Below are positions 10,850 through 21,680 of a stretch of 64,000 nucleotides of DNA, piece after piece. Origin of the DNA: Anas platyrhynchos (taxonomy: Eukaryota; Chordata; Aves; Anseriformes; Anatidae); the NCBI RefSeq assembly GCF_047663525.1, contig NC_092587.1, positions 142,409,001 to 142,473,000 of the forward strand, in the 5' to 3' direction. Made by a program: the position numbers and the translations under genes. The notes under the pieces were generated by a model. It had not been told where the DNA came from and did no database searches. It was given only the letters and a program-made list of their open reading frames with translations. Positions within the stretch are counted from its first letter, which is position 1, and each line of letters opens with the position of its first letter.

Positions 10850-13743
10850 CCCCCCCCGAGTAACCCCCAGCCTGTGCATTTTTAATTTATTCGCCTTTTT
10901 CTGTGTCGTTGTAGATGCGAAGAGTTGGTAAAGGTACTTTTTTGGGGGGGGCGGGATAACGGAGGGAAAAGAGGAATGAATAAATCCCAAGCTGAACAGA
11001 GCAGAGGGTGGGTGGGAGGGAGCCCTCCCAGCCCAGCATATTTGAGATATTCGACATCCCTCTTCTGGGAGGGCCCCAGCAGGCTGCTGCATCTTGCAGG
11101 CAGCGAGGGTCCCCGTTTCTGCTGCTGCTTTGGCATCCCAGCGAGCTCTGTGATCCCAAAGCTTTGGAGCGTATGCTCATTTTGAAGGTTAAATTATGAC
11201 GTGGCCCTTTTGCCAGGGCACTGCGACCATGCCCGCGTTCACAGCCAGAGCAATGCTTATTTTGGGAGGCAGCAGACCTCCCAAAATGAATTTGAGGCCC
11301 CAAGCGAGTTGCCCAGATTAGCAGCTTGCTCACCCCAGTCCTGTGGCAGAGGCAGCAAAATGAAACAGAGACTGTCCAAGGCAGGTCTGGGCTCACATAA
11401 GGTCAGAGCCAGTCTCTACAGGCACCTGCCACCTCTCTGCATCTCTTGCCACCCCTAAGTGCCTCGTGTTACAATGAGGCGTTTCTGCTAACCCAGGGTA
11501 GAGGTTTTTCATCAGGTTTAACATTTACTTTCACTCTGCTTCTGTATTACTGCTACAGAAGCAGAGTCTGAGCAACACCTTTAATGACACATACCGGCTT
11601 TGCTGTATTTACATACGTCTTCCACGTTGGCAGGCAGGTCCAAAGCAGCACAGAAATCTTTCTGTCTGTGTCTCAGGTCATAAAATATTAGTGTAGCCTT
11701 GGCTAGCAAAAGGTGCATTTGCATCAGCCACTCAAACTGTATTTATGTTTCAGCCCAGGTTCTCCAATGCCCTTGGCTATCACTTCTGCATGCTGCAAAT
11801 CCCATGGGACTTGGATGGACGGGTTACGTTTGCCAAAGAGATTTTGGATGATGAGGCACCTGAGTGCCACTGACACCCAATAGCTCCTAAGTTTAGCCCT
11901 GCTAAGGCATTTAAGGCCAGCCCAAACAAAGGGTTTAGGCTACAAATGCCTGTGTGGTCCCAATTTCTTCTAGACTCCAGTAGGGAGATAAAAGCCTAAA
12001 CAAGAGTTACAAGTCTAAATCTTTTGTTGAGTGTGGACCTTAGTCTTAAATCCCTAAAATATTTAATTTCTAACCCCCTTTTTATTTTGTTGTAAAATCC
12101 AAAACATCTTTGATAGGCACAATGATGTTTGGAAATGGGGTTCATCTACCTAGATTGCCTACACCTTCTGAGGAAAAGAATGACCAAATACGCAGAAAAA
12201 TCTTAAAATAAATAAATAAATAATAATAATCTGAAATTCAGCTCTTAAATCCCCTGACAGCTGGAAGTAGAGTTTTTAGGTGCTCTCTCTTTATTTATTA
12301 CATAGAGCAAAAAATTCCTACACACCAGAAGGAATCTGAAGGGCAAGGTGACCAGGGCCGTATCCTTTCTGATGGTGCTGCGCCATGGGCCACTACATAA
12401 AAAAGACAATTAGGCGTTGGTAATGACTGCCTGATCAATTTTCTGCTGCATGGTCAAATTGTATCGGATTCCGCATTTTCAGAGGTGAAAGTGTGATTTA
12501 TAATTCCCATCCCTTGTAAACTTCTGACATCTTCTGAGCCTAATAATTAAAAAATAACATCCTCACACTTATTCCAGGTTGTGAAAACAAACCCAACTTC
12601 ACAGGGCTAAAATGAAGTAGAGCACTGCCACTGAACTGGTTTTATAGGCAAGAAATTGGAAACGCATAATGTGTATATCCTCAGACAGGAATAGATTTTC
12701 ATTCTTGAGTCTGGGAATGCTCATCTGGTTCTCTAATTGGGAGGAAGAGCAATTTCTGTCTACACTGAAACAAGAATGTATTTTCAGGGCTATGGACAAT
12801 AAAACAGACAGCCTCTGACAGTTGGGCTGGGGTGTCTCAGAGTAGGCACAAAAAATCAGTCACACTCCAGTTCATTAACCACCTATGAAGAGTTGGGCTA
12901 GAGAGGTTTATGAATACATCCAATGAAGGATTTGCATGTCTAAAAAGTTAGTTGTCTCACTACTTAGCTTTCGAGTGCCTTGCCCTGAGGCTGGCATCCC
13001 TGATGTTGTGTTTGGCACCAGGGCTCACTACGCTGCGAGTGGAGAAGGTGTCTACAGACAAATCTTTTGTGCCTTGTCCAAAGCCATGCTGCTCAGTGAA
13101 GGACAGGAACAGCAGAGAAGCCCTGGCTTGTGGTTACGTTGGCAAATGTGAATTATGGGTTTCAGCTAAGAGAATCTTTTAAACTGAGAAAGGAAAAGTT
13201 TTTCCTCCACTCTTAGCCGAAGAGCAGTGGAAGGACAGCTGCCCCAATGCCTTTCGGTGGAGGATTCCCCACTCTGCTTCTTCAGTCACCCCACGCCACC
13301 ACCCCACCAGGAGTGTGAGGCCAGAAGGACAGCAGATGGCACATTTTGTTGTCACAACTTGCAGATTAGGAAAGGTCCCCCCCTGACTTTGGTGAGGGAG
13401 AGCCACTTTTAGCTCTGCAGTAGCAGATACTTGTTCCTGTCAAGTGGGACATAAAGACTGGATTTCAACCTAAAATATGATACCTATTGTCTTTTACCAT
13501 ATAATCTAGAGTAATTCAAGGTTTTGTAATTCAAAGAAGTTAAACTTTGGCTTTGAAATTATTTCAGTGTTGTGTTTTCTCATACTTGAAAGGTGAGTAC
13601 AGCTCCTTGAGGTAACTCAAGGCAATGCATTTCTGTCTGCAGCCCCAGGAGGACCATAGGCAGGAGCAGCTGTGGAAACTCAGCTGTGCAACTCAGAAGG
13701 GTCAGCCCATCTAGCCCAGCTTTTGATCCCAAAACTGCTGAAG
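10850..13743. other. Non-coding sequence, transition into AT-rich desert
   Basis: CpG becomes rare after about 11 kb. No exon is supported. It contains a perfect hairpin at 11533-11567, an aaat/aat run at 12207-12229, and TAAT-rich unique sequence near 12415-12560. Otherwise nothing recognisable. Confidence 0.5.
11533..11567. other. Perfect 14-bp inverted repeat, 7-base loop
   Basis: ACTCTGCTTCTGTA (11533-11546) is exactly repeated as its reverse complement at 11554-11567 around a 7-base loop. Pairing outside the 14-bp stem is weak, so it is short for a microRNA precursor. It could be a cruciform, a relict of a small palindromic repeat, or part of an RNA hairpin if transcribed. Confidence 0.85.
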
Positions 13744-13848
13744 TCACAGAATCACAGAATCATTAAGGTTGGAAAAGACCTTCAAGATCATCTGGTCCAA
13801 CCATCACCCTACTACCAATGTCACCAACTAAACCATGTCCCTAAGCTA
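13744..13848 (-). mobile_element. CR1 LINE, 3'-end fragment
   Basis: Begins with tcacagaatcacagaatc, the reverse complement of the CR1 3' octamer tail, followed by the familiar attaaggttggaaaagacc and tggtccaacca blocks. The element therefore lies on the minus strand, 5'-truncated to roughly 105 bases. Such short 3' fragments are the usual state of CR1 in birds. It contains no coding sequence. Confidence 0.9.
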
Positions 13849-16554
13849 TGGTGGGAGGTATCTGTTCCTCCAAATTCATTTTGCTGAACCATTGGCGAAT
13901 TATGTGATGGGAATCTCCTTTTTTATTTTATTTTTTTTTCCTCTGTGGGTTATTTCTGATTCCAATTAAAAAAAAAAATATCTGTCAGCCCCGAAGACTA
14001 CTCTCATAGTTCCTCCCTTGCTGGTGGAGAAAGACAAGGGACCCAACCCTTTGGGGGTTCCTCTAATAAAACAGAGTGTATGAATTCCTTTGTACAAAAA
14101 TGAAGTGGCTTCATCCCCATGAAGGTATTCGTTTAAAGTCAGAGTAGTTTTCAGAAGTGCTAGGGAATAAACAGACTCAGTGGGTGCTCGGTCCCTCTGT
14201 AATTCACGTCCCCTTCATGTAGATGCCAATGTTTTGACTTGGCTGGCTATCTTTAATATTTGGGTTTAAAACTTTTGGCCCATGTGTTCTGTTTCCTCAG
14301 GGCCCTCTAATCTTTAACTTTTACCATAGAAAAATCTTAATGATTTCAAGGTTCCACCTTGCTAGCAATATGGTTTGAATCAGATACACTGCACAGAGAC
14401 TATTTTGATTTTAAAAAAGACCAACCTTCTGGTTTTATTTCTGCAGGTATGAATAAAAATCTGAGATCCTGTGTTTAGAGCTTGCCTAGTCTTGATAGCA
14501 GACAGCATGAGCGCTGCGATATGGATCAGTGATACAACATGTTTTCCTTCATTAGAAACACAACCTAGACATTAAAAACAGCCTGCTGGAGAATCATATT
14601 CATTTAGTAATCATGTAATTTCACAATCAAGGGGTTACTATCCCTCCTCCCCCCTCCCCCCTTTTAGCAGTGCCCATGAATAGAGAACATCTGAGACCAA
14701 TAAGTTTGTGATACCTTTTTCTAAAAGCAAGGTCTGCATTTCAAATGTGGCTTCAGCAGTTGAGTTATCAGATCCAGCACTGACTGCAGATGGGATTTAT
14801 CTTCACTGACGTTAGGCACATACTGGTAATGCATTGGCCAAGTCTGGACAGCCTCTGTATTCAGTGGAGAAAGACAGAGGGCAATTCATGCCCACCTTCC
14901 TAGGCACCTATTAAAGGGAGCGATGTGTCACCTTTGGAAGCTGTCTGCATTGCTCTGGTGATTATAGTAGAAACCTAGCTTGGTTGTAGAGCACCAAACC
15001 AGATGGCTGAAGTTAGGGCAGACGGATCCTGTCCTACCTCTCTGTGGGCACAGCAGACAAGGAGAAGCTGCTCAGGGACTCGGGACTAGTCAAGATGAGC
15101 TGTTGCTACTGAATGTGACTGTATTTTGCCTGTATCAAACAAAATATCTTGGATGGGCTCTCTTTTAAAAATGGGGCTGACTTATACTGTGGCTGGTGGC
15201 CACAATGCCCAAGAAACTGGACTCCAGCCCTCAGCACATTTGATCAATTTATGATCATGCTGATTGATGTGCAGGTTTAGTTTGGCACTGCTCTTCTTGC
15301 CATCTTGTGCTGCTTCTCTGAGGCACGAGGTCTTCTAGTTTTTCTCCAAGACGGCAAATTGGACCCTCACTTTTGTTCAAACATTTTCTGTATAATCACA
15401 TGAGTCTAGGAGCCAGGCATTAAAGGAAATGCCAAGCAGCATGAGACTGGTCATAAAAACAAAACAAAACAAAGACCTCCAAAAACCAAATTGAAACTTG
15501 GCAGAACTGTGTATAGGAATACCTTCTCATGTGGTTGCATGGGGTGCTTTACTCAGGGCTAGCACACACAGATTGTACAGAGCTAAATTTACACTATAAT
15601 AAACTCTTAGATTTTTCTCTCTTTACCCAGTTAGTGAGACCTCATGGTTTGGGAAGCTATGAAGGCAAGGGAGCTGCTGGGCTGGGCTGTGATAGAAGAG
15701 ACGTTTATACTCCAAAGCCTATTTTGCTCCAAGGTTTCATGTGTCAGCTGGTGGTGGGATCACTAACACCAAACCTGGGAGGTCAGCAGCCTGAGACAGC
15801 CTGCTGCACTGGGCTGGAAATGAGCCAGTTGACAGAGCCATGGCACAAGTTGACTGTGTCTCAAGAGAAGAGCATGGTGATGCTGAGAATAGCCTTCTAA
15901 AGCAGCAGAATTCAAGCACCAGTTTCTTCAGAATATATCTCAGGGTGGCCTGCCACCTTCATTGAAAACTTCACTCCAAGGACCTTTCTGGAGAAGCAGC
16001 AGGAGCAGATGAGCCCTGTAGACAGAGGAAAAATAGCCACCTGAGCAGCTGTAAGAACTCCATACATATTATCCCAGTGAACCCAACAAGTAAATTTCCC
16101 ATTGCCTCTCATAGGAGGATGCCCCCAGCCCTTAGCTTTCTGCAAGTAGATTTAGCCTCAGACTGGGAAAAAGCATCACTGCATTCATATGAGATAGTGT
16201 TAAACAAATGTCCTAGGTCACTTTGTTTTCTCTTTTGCTGTTTGGCTGGCAGGCAGGCAATGAATGGGGCTTATATTTCAAATGGAAAAGTTTAGCTGAG
16301 TATTCAGGAATAGCTGAGGAAAAGAACGTGTTAAATTTTACATGAAAACCTATTTTCTTCCTCTTTCACCATTCAAGTTACTGAATATTAAGCAAACTCA
16401 AAAAGCTTTTTACAAGATTTGTGTCTTTCTGTTTCAATCTAAGTTTGGCAAACCAGCAAAAGTTTGGATTTGAGAAACAGCTAAAAGATCTATCAAACAC
16501 TGAAGGAGGCCTTCTCTCATCACACATATCTCTCCCTTTACTCCCTCCCTCAGA
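13849..16554. other. Non-coding desert sequence
   Basis: No gene is supported. AT-rich unique sequence with a T run near 13919-13940, an A run at 13968-13978, a C-rich stretch at 14642-14662, and an aaaac-type repeat at 15457-15474. The open frames are all short. Confidence 0.5.
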
Positions 16555-16934
16555 TATTCAGCTATAGTTAGAACCACAAGACTGGAAGGACTTCTTTGAC
16601 TAGCAAGACCTCCTCTTATGTCAAACAGTGTCGTAGATTTGCTTTCACCAATGTATCAGACTCAATCTGAAATGCCATCAGATTCTTGGTGCTCGCTGTT
16701 CCCCCCAGCAAGACTGATGACTCCAACAGCTAGGAAATATTTTCTGACTTGCAACCTTGATGTGTTGTGGTGAGCTTCTTTATTCTCAGTCCTCACTTTT
16801 TGTTAAGCTTTACAAGCTAAGTTATCCAGTTCTCTTCTTATTTCCTCGTGATCATGTTAGTCATATTTCTGCAGTGCTTCCAGATGGTATTGAGCAATCC
16901 TGCCCATGGGTGCTCGGAGCTGCCCACAAGGTCT

Positions 16935-16965
<31 letters not shown>

Positions 16966-18465
16966 GGTGTGTGTGTATTAAAGCACTTTTGTATCTGTCT
17001 TGCTGGGTTTTAGTTACCTGTTTTGAATGCTGGGTCACACTGTAGCATGAGAGTCACCTTGGATAGTGTGGACAGGTCTTTCTGCTTATTTCTAAGCTCA
17101 GAGCAATTAGGACTAATTGTACCATTAGTCCTAACTTCGCATTTATTGATTAATTTTTAAATAAATCCTGTCCAAGAAAGTTCCAACAGACTTTGGTGTG
17201 TCCTTTCCTTTTACATTTTGTCCCATTCCCTGTTTTGCACCTGGCCTTTCTTTTAAAAGTCATAAACTAATGTACCTTTGTTGAAGTGAGCTTCATCTGT
17301 TGCTTCTTCTTCAGATTCCTGAAACTTTTAGTTGTGCAGACCTGCAGAAGTTCCAGGCCTCTTTCACATGTTAATGCCTGGACTCTGACTTTACTAATCG
17401 ATACCATGAGTTTACCAAACACTGCCTTTATTAAATCTTCTTAACAGGCTCATTTATTAATTCCATTTTATTAGGAAATGCCAATCCCTGATCACTTGAA
17501 ACATTTTTTTTTCCTTTTCACTATAATCATTGGTTACCAAAAACAAGTCTAAAACAGTATCACTTTTCACTTAGAGTTTTATTAACAAATTTCCCAACTA
17601 CTACATCCAGAAATATCTGGATCCTATCATGATTAGTGCCATTTATTCTTCGATCTGTATTTGGGAAGGTAAAATTTTCTCTTGCATACTAGCCCAACAG
17701 AACCGTTCTCTCTAATGGCATTACTTCTGACTTTACCCACAACCTGACCAAACCAGGGGGTTTGCACTTTCCAAACACTCTCTTTTGCCTTCTTCCCCTG
17801 ACGTGATTCTAACTGGAGAAAATCCTGCTTTTTGCATGCCATCTCTTCTGCACGTCCTTCTTTGCAGTGTTTCATATCATTAACGCTCAGCTCTCTGCCA
17901 CCACCTTCACCTTTATCTCTGCCTTGCTGAATAATGCATGCGCTTCGAGACCAGTGTTCCAGCCATGATTGCTATTCTGTTGTGCTCCCGGTGTGTACCT
18001 GTCCTCCTTAATGCCCTGTCAGCTTAGTTCATGCTCTTCCCTTTTTTGGTACAGAGAGTGTTGTTAAATATTTCTGTGCCCCATACCACAGCTTTGTTAA
18101 GACCTGCTCCTGACATTGTATTGCTGACTTGGAAGGAGTTCGCATCACACTTTGCACTTTCTTTCTTCTTATTCCCCATCACTCTGATCACTGAAATTTC
18201 TTTGTCCTTTGGCACATCCTCATGTACCTGGGCTTTCTCCTCTGGTGTTCTACGGGCGCGTGGAGATTATTCAAGTCTCTGACTCTGTACCCTTCATTTC
18301 TCAGTTCAAAGCTCTGCTTATCAGTCCTGCCAGACTTGCTTCCAGAAGGCTATTTCCACAGTCGCTCAGATGGAGTCTGTCCTTCAAAAAGGGTCTTCTT
18401 TCAGTAAATATATCCCAATGGTCAAACATTGACAGTCCTTTGGCTATCTGTTGATCTTCCTCAAA
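16555..18465 (-). mobile_element. Probable degenerate ancient CR1/L3-type LINE
   Basis: The start (agaaccacaagactggaagg) resembles the reverse-complemented 3' end of old amniote CR1/L3-type LINEs. Later blocks, around 17540-17700 and 18295-18430, resemble internal parts of such elements as I remember them from reptile genomes. The order is consistent with one minus-strand copy of about 1.9 kb. It is heavily mutated, has lost all reading frames and is interrupted by a 28-base T run at 16938-16965. The call rests on remembered similarity, not alignment. Confidence 0.4.
17107..17134. other. Perfect 11-bp inverted repeat, 6-base loop
   Basis: TTAGGACTAAT (17107-17117) and ATTAGTCCTAA (17124-17134) are exact reverse complements around TGTACC. 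It lies within the putative old LINE block. Confidence 0.85.
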
Positions 18466-19355
18466 GCACATTTTTTTTTTTTTTTGGCCTAATTTTTATT
18501 TCCTACAGCATCAGGAAATGCTAGACCCCAGCGCTCTTTTTAAGTAAGTAACATTAAAAAAAGAATTCAAAAAATAAAAATGACATCTGCCCCAAATCTC
18601 TAGCAAAACAGCTCTAAAAGCAAACTCCCTCATGCAAGCAGCCAGCCCAGAGAGACAACGGAGATGCAACCGGAACCAGCAGTGAATATTCTGTTCCCCC
18701 CTCAGGACTTCTTGTCTACGCAGAGAGCTTTGCCATCCTTGCTGTGTCAGTCAGAAGCATGAAAACAATTGCCTGAGGTAGACAGAACAATATCGTGTGG
18801 AAAAAAAAAAAAAAAAAAAAAGGAAAAAAAAAAAGAAAAAAAGTCTTTCTGCTGGTATATTATTTTGTTCATCAAAACGGTTCCACTGAGGTGACTCTGT
18901 TGGTATTATATTAGTGTAGCTTTGCTGGCAAGCCGTTTCACGTGTAGCAAACAAAGTCTAATGGAATAGCAGGCAGCAGGGACTACACCGTGTCCGTTCT
19001 ACCACACCAGTTTGGGGTAAAAATGAATGTGATGTAAGAAAGGGTGGTAACAGCCCACGGTTGAATTACAAAAGGCTACGGTGGATGCCCGGGTAAATGT
19101 CCACTGCTCACAAAACTTCCTCAGGAGTCACTATTTCTGAGCTGAGGGCTAACAAAAGTTCATCAGCCTCTTCTGGAAAACTAATATTCTAAACATGTTA
19201 AGGTATTAAAAACAAACAAACAAACACCTAGAATATGACTGACATCAAAACACTGGCAAATACTTACGAAAACAGAAGACTTAATTGTAAATGGACTTGC
19301 AAAAGTAAGGTAATGACTTCACTTGGGCAGGCAAAATGTATCCAATGTTCATTTT
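18466..19355. other. Non-coding sequence with A- and T-rich tracts
   Basis: A T run at 18470-18485 and an A-rich tract at 18801-18841 (21 A, then interrupted runs), with unique sequence between. An aaac repeat occurs at 19209-19225. No gene is seen. Confidence 0.6.
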
Positions 19356-19535
19356 CTCCTCTCCTCTCCTCTCCTCTCCTCTCCTCTCCTCTCCTCTCCT
19401 CTCCTCTCCTCTCCTCTCCTCTCCTCTCCTCTCCTCTCCTCTCCTCTCCTCTCCTCTCCTCTCCTCTCCTCTCCTCTCCTCTCCTCTCCTCTCCTCTCCT
19501 CTCCTCTCCTCTCCTCTCCTCTCCTCTCCTCTCCT
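19356..19535. repeat. (CTCCT)36 pentanucleotide microsatellite
   Basis: A perfect array of 36 CTCCT units, 180 bases, with no interruption. Purines are confined to the minus strand (AGGAG units). All six frames across it are open or near-open and read as low-complexity peptides, which are not genes. Perfection suggests recent expansion or an assembly-limited length. Confidence 0.98.
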
Positions 19536-19747
19536 TCTCTCTTTTGCCTGAAAAGCTCATATTTTTGTGAAATGTGAGATGACGTCTCATCTAAACTCAC
19601 AGTAAAATTCGATTGAATGAAATGCAAAAATGTGTTGGCACCAGGAACAGCTTTGTATTGTAATGAATTCAGAACTGATGTGTGAATTAGGAAAAAAATA
19701 TGGTATTTCTGGAAACACCAGCCCATTTCTAATGCAACAATTCTTTT

Positions 19748-19770
19748 TTGTTGTTGTTGTTGTTGTTGTT
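19748..19770. repeat. (TTG)n trinucleotide microsatellite
   Basis: About 7.7 perfect TTG units. Confidence 0.95.
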
Positions 19771-20024
19771 AGCATATCACTTACAGAGTTAAAACAATGT
19801 AATTTTGTTGATGATCATCATCATAAGCACATACTATAAATATCGAATAAACTTCTCTGAAGAAAAAGCCCCCTTGTTGTACATATTTCTGCATTATGCA
19901 TCTAGCTTTAAGAGTAAATTAGGTGAAAGGAAATGCTGGCTGGCAAGCCTTTGAAAACAGAGCATTAGGAGTGTGTGTGGTAGTTTCTACACCTGGTTCA
20001 GTTCCTGATTCACTCAGTGGACTT

Positions 20025-20095
20025 CAGGCATGTGATTTCAACTCTGTCTCATTTTCAGTATCTGTAGAATTGGAAACATGCTCACATTTATCTGT
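20025..20095. repeat. Possible ancient SINE (MIR-like) relict
   Basis: The phrase gtgatttcaactctgtctca followed by ttttcagtatctgtagaa resembles the conserved core and 3' side of amniote MIR-type SINEs. It is degenerate and identified from memory only. Confidence 0.3.
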
Positions 20096-21189
20096 CCCTC
20101 TGGGCCCATAGAGAGTTCTTTAACAAAGTTGCAACACTGATGTAGGTGTAAAGCACATTGCTGAAAAACTATGATTAGCATAGGAGTGGGTTGATGGCAA
20201 GCTGGCCATCAACATTATTTCTGTCTACTGTCCATATGCACCCAGGCACCACCCTGCTTAAAGCTGAGGTGCACATTTCAACCATGGTGTTCCCTCCCAG
20301 GGCTGTAGCTGGGTAAGCTGGTACCAGCTGCTGTCTGGTAAACTGAAGAGTGAACACCAAAAGTTGAAGTCGGAGGCAGATTATTTTATTCTCTAAATTA
20401 GGATTAGATGTACCCCTGCAGCCTGGTGGAGCCCATCTCCTAGGTATGAGCCCTAATGTTTCCAGTTGCAGGATTTTCCTCTTCTGCATTTTTCTGTCCC
20501 TACGTGAAACATAAGCTCTTCGTTGCTTCTATCTTTAAAGGCTGAGGTGGAGAATCCCAGAAGAACAAAATCCATCTGGGCACGTGAAACACAAAGACAC
20601 CACCTCTGGCTCAGCTTGTTCTTGGGCTGCTAATCACTAGGCGCGAGGAGGGCGCACCAGGGAACAGCGGCTGCATTTTTTGGCTCTGTATTTTTCCCTA
20701 AACATCTGTTATTAGTCACCATCAGAGGCAAGAGTCTAGAGGGACATTGGTATGATCCAGTATGACCGTTCTTCCATTTTGATATTATGTTCTGATAATT
20801 TTGCCTTATGCAGCTTCAGGAAGCCAAGGCATGGTAACGTCTGGGCAAAAGGGCATGGATCTAACGTTGCTGTCAAAGCCCATTCATTAATATTTTGGAA
20901 TAAGCACATAATAAAAATGATGAAGAATCCACCCTTCAGCTTGGCTGTTTGCAGCAAATATTATAAGGGTATTAAACTAAACAATGGCTTGTACTCATCT
21001 GGCTCTCCAGATGTTTTCTATGACTCTTATTTTCTATCAATCAGTTAACCACGGTTTTTGCTTTCCTTAGCAACGTTATTTCCAAATCACAATCAAAGAA
21101 ACGAACAGCAAATAATGAGGGCTAGATTGTGTTTGATTGCTGCTAGCTGCTCATGGGAAAGGAAACTGCAAGAAGCCCTGCCAATCCTT

Positions 21190-21680
21190 CACACTGGCAG
21201 ACCGGCCAGGAACGCTTCCAGCTCCCCTGACCGCCCCCCAGGCGCGCTCCACGCCAAAGGGGCTCGGCAGCCCTGGCCGCTGCCGGGGAGACCCTATGGC
21301 TGGGAACGGGGGGAAGCATGAGGCTGATTGCTCTACAGGGCAGGAGATGCAGAATCGTTTATTTCTCTTTCCACCCGGTCCTTTATTACAGCCTCCCCAG
21401 CTCGCTCGTAGACACAGCAGGCTGCAGTCATTCGGAGTTTTTAGTGGGTGTTTTCAGCCCGGCTCCGTGAGGAAGCGCAGCTCGTATAATTGCTCGGCGT
21501 GCATGTGCTTGAGCGCGTGTTTGTCTAACAACTTCTGAACTCCTCGGCCAATTGTAGCTAGGCCTGGCAGAAAGGTGGTGGTTTCAGAGATAAGCCAGTT
21601 CGTAAGTTTTTGTGCGAACAGAAAGCTGAAGAGTTTTCCTACTGGCAGAAAGGCTGCAGCCCACGCTTGGTTCTCGTCTG
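21190..21680. promoter_or_regulatory. CpG-retaining segment, candidate regulatory element
   Basis: CpGs reappear at 21200-21300 and 21410-21545 within an otherwise CpG-poor region. The 21420-21560 part is free of simple repeats and includes ggccaattgtag, a CCAAT-box-like motif (21546-21557). The retained CpGs suggest a hypomethylated, hence possibly functional, element. No exon is supported. Confidence 0.35.

Larger units (their letters stand above)
19540..21180. other. Non-coding sequence
   Basis: No gene is supported. Contains a (TTG)n run at 19748-19770, a 9-bp hairpin at 20190-20213, a MIR-like relict at about 20025-20095, and a short CpG cluster at 20638-20660 in AT-rich surroundings. 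Confidence 0.5.

Noticed and set aside
11533..11567. MicroRNA precursor
   Set aside because: Stem is only 14 bp with poor pairing beyond, shorter than typical pre-miRNA stems, and no known mature sequence is recognised.
19235..19726. Open frames on both strands of 70-125 codons
   Set aside because: They are readings of the CTCCT array.
20638..20656. Possible CTCF site in a short CpG cluster
   Set aside because: The match to the CTCF core is broken by an extra G and by mismatches in key positions; too weak to list.
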